This document shows, piece after piece, positions 58,900-64,000 of a stretch of 64,000 nt of DNA (the first letter of the stretch is position 1; every line of letters begins with the position of its first letter). The stretch lies in the NCBI GenBank assembly GCA_905235715.1, contig CAJONB010000002.1:2783-66782 (forward strand), given 5' to 3'. Made by a program: the position numbers and the translations under genes. The stretch comes from an uncultured Ruminococcus sp. GTDB lineage: Bacteria > Bacillota > Clostridia > Oscillospirales > Acutalibacteraceae. The notes beneath the pieces are model-generated. The model did not search any database and was not told the DNA's origin. It saw only the letters and a program-made list of their open reading frames with translations.

Positions 58900-59681
58900 A
58901 TTTCTCTCTCCTTCCCTTCTGAACTTTTATCAGAACGCCCTGTGCCATAGCTACCGTAATAGCCGTAACCGGATTTTTCCGTCTGGGTGACATCCGGTAT
59001 CACGCCGAGCACCGGGAACGAAAAATACGCTTCCAACTCGCCCTCGCCCTTAACGGTATCATCCCGGAAATACCGGATAATCACAATCACCACAACGGCA
59101 AGAAAGCCGAATAAAAAGCCAAGCATCCCGTACTTCATATAGTTCGGCCCGTAGGGTGACTCGGAATACACCGGATAATCAATAATTTTCATCGAGCTAC
59201 CCTCAACCACGTCGGCGATTTTGGGCGGTGCGGTTTTAGAGAGGGCAACCGCGAGATCATACGCCACCTCAGGGTCCTTGCTCACAACATAAACCACAAG
59301 TATTTCGGTTTCATTCATAATGCTGGTAGAAACCATAGACCTGAGTGCTCTGATGCTGTAATCCAACCCGATTGATTTTGCCGCTGCGGACAATATAGAA
59401 TCAGACGAAATGATTTGGCTGTGGGTTCGTACTATCTCTTTCGAAGCGGTGATATCCGATCCCGAAAGGTAGTCGATATTCGTCTGTACCTGCTTGTTGT
59501 TGACGTAAGCTGTGAAGCTGCTTCTGTATACCGGCTCTATTACCGCTTTTGTCGTTGCAAAAACTGCAGCGCCGCAAAGAATGCCGACCAGAATTGCCAA
59601 CCATGCTTTTGATACAATCGCCTTCAATAAAGGCAAAATATCAATCTCTTTTTCATTTTTGTGCTTTTCATTTTTATCCAT
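58896..59681 (-). CDS. Wzz/CpsC-type capsular polysaccharide chain length protein
   Basis: EIDILPLLKAIVSKAWLAILVGILCGAAVF; second TM MKYGMLGFLFGFLAVVVIVII. Confidence 0.88.
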   Translation of the reverse strand: MDKNEKHKNEKEIDILPLLKAIVSKAWLAILVGILCGAAVFATTKAVIEPVYRSSFTAYVNNKQVQTNIDYLSGSDITASKEIVRTHSQIISSDSILSAAAKSIGLDYSIRALRSMVSTSIMNETEILVVYVVSKDPEVAYDLAVALSKTAPPKIADVVEGSSMKIIDYPVYSESPYGPNYMKYGMLGFLFGFLAVVVIVIIRYFRDDTVKGEGELEAYFSFPVLGVIPDVTQTEKSGYGYYGSYGTGRSDKSSEGKEREI

Positions 59682-59793
59682 TATCCTTCACCCTTCTCTG
59701 CAAAAAAATACAATCGCCGCTGTAACATAGCTCTGATAACAGTAGATCTGATAACAGTAGATATATAATCGTTATCCTTAAGTATTTTGAGCT

Positions 59794-60326
59794 TCAACTT
59801 ATGAAACCTTCTCCAATACTAAAGTGTAATTCATTTATAACCACTTTGATTTCATAACCGTTGGGAGCCTTATAATCATAAGGCACATTCAAATGTCCGT
59901 AAGCGTTGTAAAAATCTTTAGCGAGCTTATATGCTTCGTACCATTTCTTTTCGGTCAATGAATACCATTCCATGCCGATTTCATTTAATGCGGTTATCTT
60001 ATCTTCGGTTAGATAACCGTGATTTTGTTTCTTATATTCAAGCCTGATTCTTCGCAGCCAAAGCGCGACCGATTTGCTGTTTGTATATAATCGGGAATCC
60101 GGCCGTCGGAATCCTGTTTGAGATTTTCCGGTTGCGTATTAAAAATATATTCTGACGGCGACAGCCAACAGATAGTCTTATCCGGGAACTGTTCGCACAG
60201 CTTGAAGCCGATATATGACTTACCGGTGCCTGTCGGATGAACGGCAGCGGCTTTGCCTGTCTCGGAAAGCATATCCAAAGCCGCGTCAAAGGCAGACTGA
60301 TTATGTTCAAATAGCTTGATACCCAA
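59794..60326 (-). pseudogene. DEAD/DEAH helicase N-terminus joined to helicase-associated (HA) domain; core deleted and frame-shifted
   Basis: AAAVHPTGTGKSYIGFKLCEQFPDKTICWLSPS; other frame SVALWLRRIRLEYKKQNHGYLTEDKITALNEIGMEWYSLTEKKWYEAYKLAKDFYNAYGHLNVPYDYKAPNGYEIK. Confidence 0.7.
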
Positions 60327-60722
60327 TTCAGCTCTCCTTCGTCAAAACTGTCATGAAGTAATCTGCTTCATTATCGTGAAAATATCATAATTCACCACAA
60401 TAATCTTTATCCTATATATTATATACATAATTCTATCTAAAGTCAACTATGAAAAAACAGCATATTCTTGCTTGTAGTTCCTGTGGTCAATAATTGTCTT
60501 TGCATTTTATTCACTCCTTGTTGCATTTTATTAGTTCAAAACAATACCATATTTCGTTCTGAATATCCAGTAAAATCTTTCAAATAATTGTTGCCCTATT
60601 CCTTGTTTGGCACTAAAATAAGTGTAAATTCCTTTGTTTCTCCCTCAACGACACAATATAAAACTTCTTCCCGGAATTCCAGCCAAGCTTTCATACATTC
60701 ATTTAATGTAGCTTTTGACTCT

Positions 60723-60754
60723 TTATCGTGCGCAAACATTATCGTGCGCAAACA
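60723..60754. repeat. 16-bp perfect tandem duplication
   Basis: ttatcgtgcgcaaaca x2. Confidence 0.8.
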
Positions 60755-60966
60755 TTTTAGAATAACGCGCAGCAACAGGATCACTCCCGCCGTTTGTTTT
60801 CCCGGCTTAGCAGAAGAAATGATCATAGCATTGTCCAATCCACAATCTTTCATCAGAAATTCGCAAGCTTCTGCGAAACTTTAGCTTAAATCGAAGAAAC
60901 CGTCTTGATTTTTGGGTAAACACGGTGGTATAATACAATAGATTTTCATTCACGAGGTGCATATAG

Positions 60967-61194
60967 TTGGTTTATTCTATCAATTACAACAAGCTTTGGA
61001 AGCTGCTCGTCGATAAAAAGATGAGCAAAGCGGATCTGCGAAAGGCGGCAGACATCTCACCCAACACGATGACGAAGCTGCGCCGCGACGAGGATGTGTC
61101 GATGACGGTGCTGCGTAAGATATGCGAATATCTCGAATGTGATATCGGTGATATTTGTGCGTTTATACCGTCGCCGAACGAAGAAACAAGGTGA
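60967..61194 (+). CDS. HTH-XRE family transcriptional regulator (Cro/CI type)
   Basis: YNKLWKLLVDKKMSKADLRKAADISPNTMTKLRRDEDVSMTVLRKICEYLECDIGDIC. Confidence 0.9.
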   Translation: MVYSINYNKLWKLLVDKKMSKADLRKAADISPNTMTKLRRDEDVSMTVLRKICEYLECDIGDICAFIPSPNEETR

Positions 61195-61295
61195 GGTCAT
61201 GAATAAAGCGTGTTCCGCCTTAATAACGGCAATATGCCTGTCTGCATGATTGATAAAATCATAAAAATATGTGATTGTATTAGAGGTAACGGAAG

Positions 61296-62219
61296 ATGTC
61301 AATAAAGGATTTGTTCAATAAACAGAATATCGAGCCGCCAGAATGTGGCGGAACCGACACGACGCAGGATCCCGAAGCGCCGAAGGAAATCGTATCGGAG
61401 GATATGATTCTCTTTGACGTCACCTCAGCGCTGGATTGGGATTACATACCTTCATCTGAAAAAGAAAGCACATTGGAAGCGCTTGAATTTGTTTCGGCGT
61501 TTGCAGTCCCTGCGGGCAACCATACTTTTCTGTTTCTTGAAACAGAAGATCGCTTTGAAGGCCGCGCAGAGAATATGCGCTCGTGGGCGTATGTGAAACA
61601 AAACATTTTCCCGTCCCTCGTGAAGCTTGTGCGCGACCGGAATATCGCCAAAAGCAACGGGTATCACTCCACAACGCACGGACTTCCCGAAAATTTCGGC
61701 GGCAGCGTCGATATTCGCTATGCAAGCGGCGAGAAAATCAGTTTTTCGGATAACGGGTGTCCCATTCTCACGTTTGAGACTGCCGCCGAGATTGTAAAGC
61801 TGTTTACCGAAGCGCAGCAGGGCGAAAGGGTCGAGCTCCCTGGCGTTTCTGCGCTCAAAGAGATCCGCTTTGAAGAGCTTCGGGAAAACGGAGGATTTAC
61901 GAAAGCGATTCTTACGATTCAGTCCGACGGTACCGGTATCAACGCCAAGCAATCCCGCTACGACGATCCGAAGGTTTACGAAAGTGAAAAGCCGGTTGAC
62001 GCCGGAACGATCGCCGCAATCAAAAAGAATATTGAGAAAACGGGTATACTTGCGTGGAGCGGACTGCCGTCAAACGGTTATTCCTTCGGCGAAAATAAGC
62101 AGATTACGTTTGTGTTTGGAGACGGCGCGGAGATCGCCGTAAAGGACGGCAGACTTCTCCCCGGTCAAATCAGCCAAGGCTTTTTCAACATTGAGCTTGA
62201 AATGGTCACTAAAAATTAA
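61296..62219 (+). CDS. Hypothetical protein
   Basis: 307-aa ORF, long and uninterrupted, coding-like composition. Confidence 0.6.
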   Translation: MSIKDLFNKQNIEPPECGGTDTTQDPEAPKEIVSEDMILFDVTSALDWDYIPSSEKESTLEALEFVSAFAVPAGNHTFLFLETEDRFEGRAENMRSWAYVKQNIFPSLVKLVRDRNIAKSNGYHSTTHGLPENFGGSVDIRYASGEKISFSDNGCPILTFETAAEIVKLFTEAQQGERVELPGVSALKEIRFEELRENGGFTKAILTIQSDGTGINAKQSRYDDPKVYESEKPVDAGTIAAIKKNIEKTGILAWSGLPSNGYSFGENKQITFVFGDGAEIAVKDGRLLPGQISQGFFNIELEMVTKN

Positions 62220-62404
62220 AGGCGTACATCAATATAGCCACAAATGATATATGAGAATTTTGACATTATATTGCAATTTTCATTATAAATCGGTATTATG
62301 ATTATGGATTCTTTCGCTTTGCATTATGATAAACTGAGAGAAAAGACGAAAAAGGGCAGCCCTATACGATACCGTTTGATAAAAAGCACTGAATGGAGGC
62401 AACC

Positions 62405-63037
62405 ATGAAAAGCATAAACAAAGAACTGAACGGCGCATGGGAAGAACGCGGCGTAATCGGGACAAGAGTTGAGATTGAAGATAAGAAGATCACTGTTCTT
62501 TGGAGAAACGCTCCCGTGCTTGAAACCACTTTCAAGACAAAAACTGAAGGCGACAGCTTGAAGCTCGTGCTTTCGAAAAACGGTCTGCGCTACCGCGGTA
62601 CATTCTCGGATTATGCTAAGATCACCGAACTGAAATATGATGACGGACAGCTTGAACTGACCGAGTATTTTCCGATTTCGGGAGAAAGCAAAGCAACTCT
62701 GTCCAAAACCGAAAACTCCCGTTACGGCAACTATGACGTCGTGGATGCCGTTCTGAACGAACTGCAGGGCAAGTGGCAGGACGGGGACGGCTATTTTGAA
62801 CTTGAATTCAGTAAAGACGAAATGATCCTGAACGGCAGAAAGACAAAGATACATGTATTGAGGTCAAAGGACGGGCCGGATCATCATTATCTCATTGCCG
62901 ACGCGGATCCGTCGGTTTACGAACTGCAGGGCTTTTCAAGGTTTTCATTTGACGGCAACACAATTGCCGGCTTAATGACGATTCTCGACGCGCCGGCGCC
63001 GAAGATCGTTATTTTCAGTAAATCGGACGAAAGCTAA
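62405..63037 (+). CDS. Hypothetical protein with two similar beta-rich halves
   Basis: MKSINKELNGAWEERGVIGTRVEIEDKKITVLW... and ...LNELQGKWQDGDGYFELEFSKDEMIL. Confidence 0.6.
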   Translation: MKSINKELNGAWEERGVIGTRVEIEDKKITVLWRNAPVLETTFKTKTEGDSLKLVLSKNGLRYRGTFSDYAKITELKYDDGQLELTEYFPISGESKATLSKTENSRYGNYDVVDAVLNELQGKWQDGDGYFELEFSKDEMILNGRKTKIHVLRSKDGPDHHYLIADADPSVYELQGFSRFSFDGNTIAGLMTILDAPAPKIVIFSKSDES

Positions 63038-63232
63038 AAACTATATCGACAATAGCCGTGGCTGCATACAATGACGAGCAGACTTCCTACGAAAACTGCG
63101 GATTCAAAAAAGCAATGACGCTTCCCCGATGTTCATTACATCACTATGAACGTAAATCAAACGAATTCCGGTTTTGCAGGGTGAATATATGAAAAAGTAT
63201 TTCAACGAATTCCGCTTCAGGGAGATAAAGAA

Positions 63233-63733
63233 ATGAAACAAATCAGGAGAATCGTATTGATGATATCGTGTTTTATGTTTTTATTTGGTGGGTGCAGTAA
63301 AAGCATAGAAGAAACCGTTACAAACAGGAAAATTCCGCTTGATGATGTTACGGAATTTTACTACACTTATGAGAATATCAACTTCGACGCTTCTTTCCAA
63401 AGGTACCGTTTTTACAGAGAAGACGGGAAATATATGTTCCAACATGAAACCCGTGAAAGACCCGGCAAATACGGACCGACTACGGAAGAGGATATCACAA
63501 ACAGCGGGACTTTTGAATTGACCGCAGAAGAATGGAAGGACTTTTTGACATTCTTGAAGGACGGTACGGTGAGCGCCCGAAATGATTTCAGCGAATCCGG
63601 AAGTTCCGGACCGTGGATGTTCCTATACTGGAAGAACGATAAAGGAAAATATCAGGTTTTTGAATTTTCGAATTATGTTGCAAGGGCTCAGTTTGAAGAG
63701 TACTGCTCCTCGCTTGCGCAGGCAGAGCGTTGA
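63233..63733 (+). CDS. Putative lipoprotein
   Basis: Signal with lipobox FLFGGC; 166 aa. Confidence 0.65.
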   Translation: MKQIRRIVLMISCFMFLFGGCSKSIEETVTNRKIPLDDVTEFYYTYENINFDASFQRYRFYREDGKYMFQHETRERPGKYGPTTEEDITNSGTFELTAEEWKDFLTFLKDGTVSARNDFSESGSSGPWMFLYWKNDKGKYQVFEFSNYVARAQFEEYCSSLAQAER

Positions 63734-63793
63734 TTTTCAGGCTGTGACGACGTTCAGGCTCGCCGGGAAAACGACCGTTGAAGGTGTGAGCTT

Positions 63794-63859
63794 ATGGCAA
63801 GCGATAAATACGACGATATAATAGACCTCCCCCACCATGTTGCCAAACGGCACTGACAG
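63794..63859 (+). pseudogene. YolD-like N-terminal fragment
   Basis: MASDKYDDIIDLPHHVAKRH* then unrelated sequence. Confidence 0.45.
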
Positions 63860-64000
63860 GCTTGAAGTGTATGAACGGACGACCGACTGGTCGGAGTTCT
63901 TCGACAATGGGCATCACGCTGTATCCGGCGTGGAAGGAACAGGATACTTTGAGCCTTGTGACAAATATCAATTTGTACGGAAGAAACGATAGTAGATCCC

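Noticed and set aside
63055-63190. GNAT acetyltransferase fragment (SYENCGFKKAM)
   Set aside because: Only about 10 residues resemble a GNAT C-terminus; too little evidence to annotate

Overview
The window looks like a low-to-mid GC Firmicute (Clostridia, Ruminococcus-like by dockerin repeats and gene content; taxonomy is inference). (i) 1-9.8 kb is a housekeeping block: rarA 3' end, rpsR-ssb-rpsF, YitT, mrnC-obgE, rpmA-prp-rplU, folD, lgt, and an FAD oxidoreductase. (ii) 9.9-16 kb and 31.9-38 kb are accessory zones with many gene fragments: CstA, IS3-type transposase, integrase N-terminus, histidine kinase, acyltransferase, McrB-like N-terminus, a 150-bp MITE with TTAA target duplication, and a large inverted-repeat element. 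(iii) 16.0-21.0 kb is an ECF-like sigma factor, a frameshifted RsgI-like anti-sigma factor and two secreted dockerin proteins, one with a CBM26-like starch-binding module. (iv) 22.5-31.9 kb holds CotH, a heterodimeric ABC exporter, HAD and FGGY kinase genes. (v) 35.8-40.2 kb holds an ATPase-like/dicarboxylate-symporter fusion, a candidate small RNA, and a tyrosine phosphatase embedded in a phage-tail-like protein. (vi) 40.4-59.7 kb is a minus-strand capsule/EPS locus with two LicD genes and a giant secreted phosphodiester glycosidase with cell-wall-binding-like repeats. (vii) 59.8-64 kb holds remnants and hypothetical proteins. Several genes, including two tRNA-like genes, look like internal-deletion products; assembly error must be excluded. 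All family calls come from reading motifs by eye; no database search was run.
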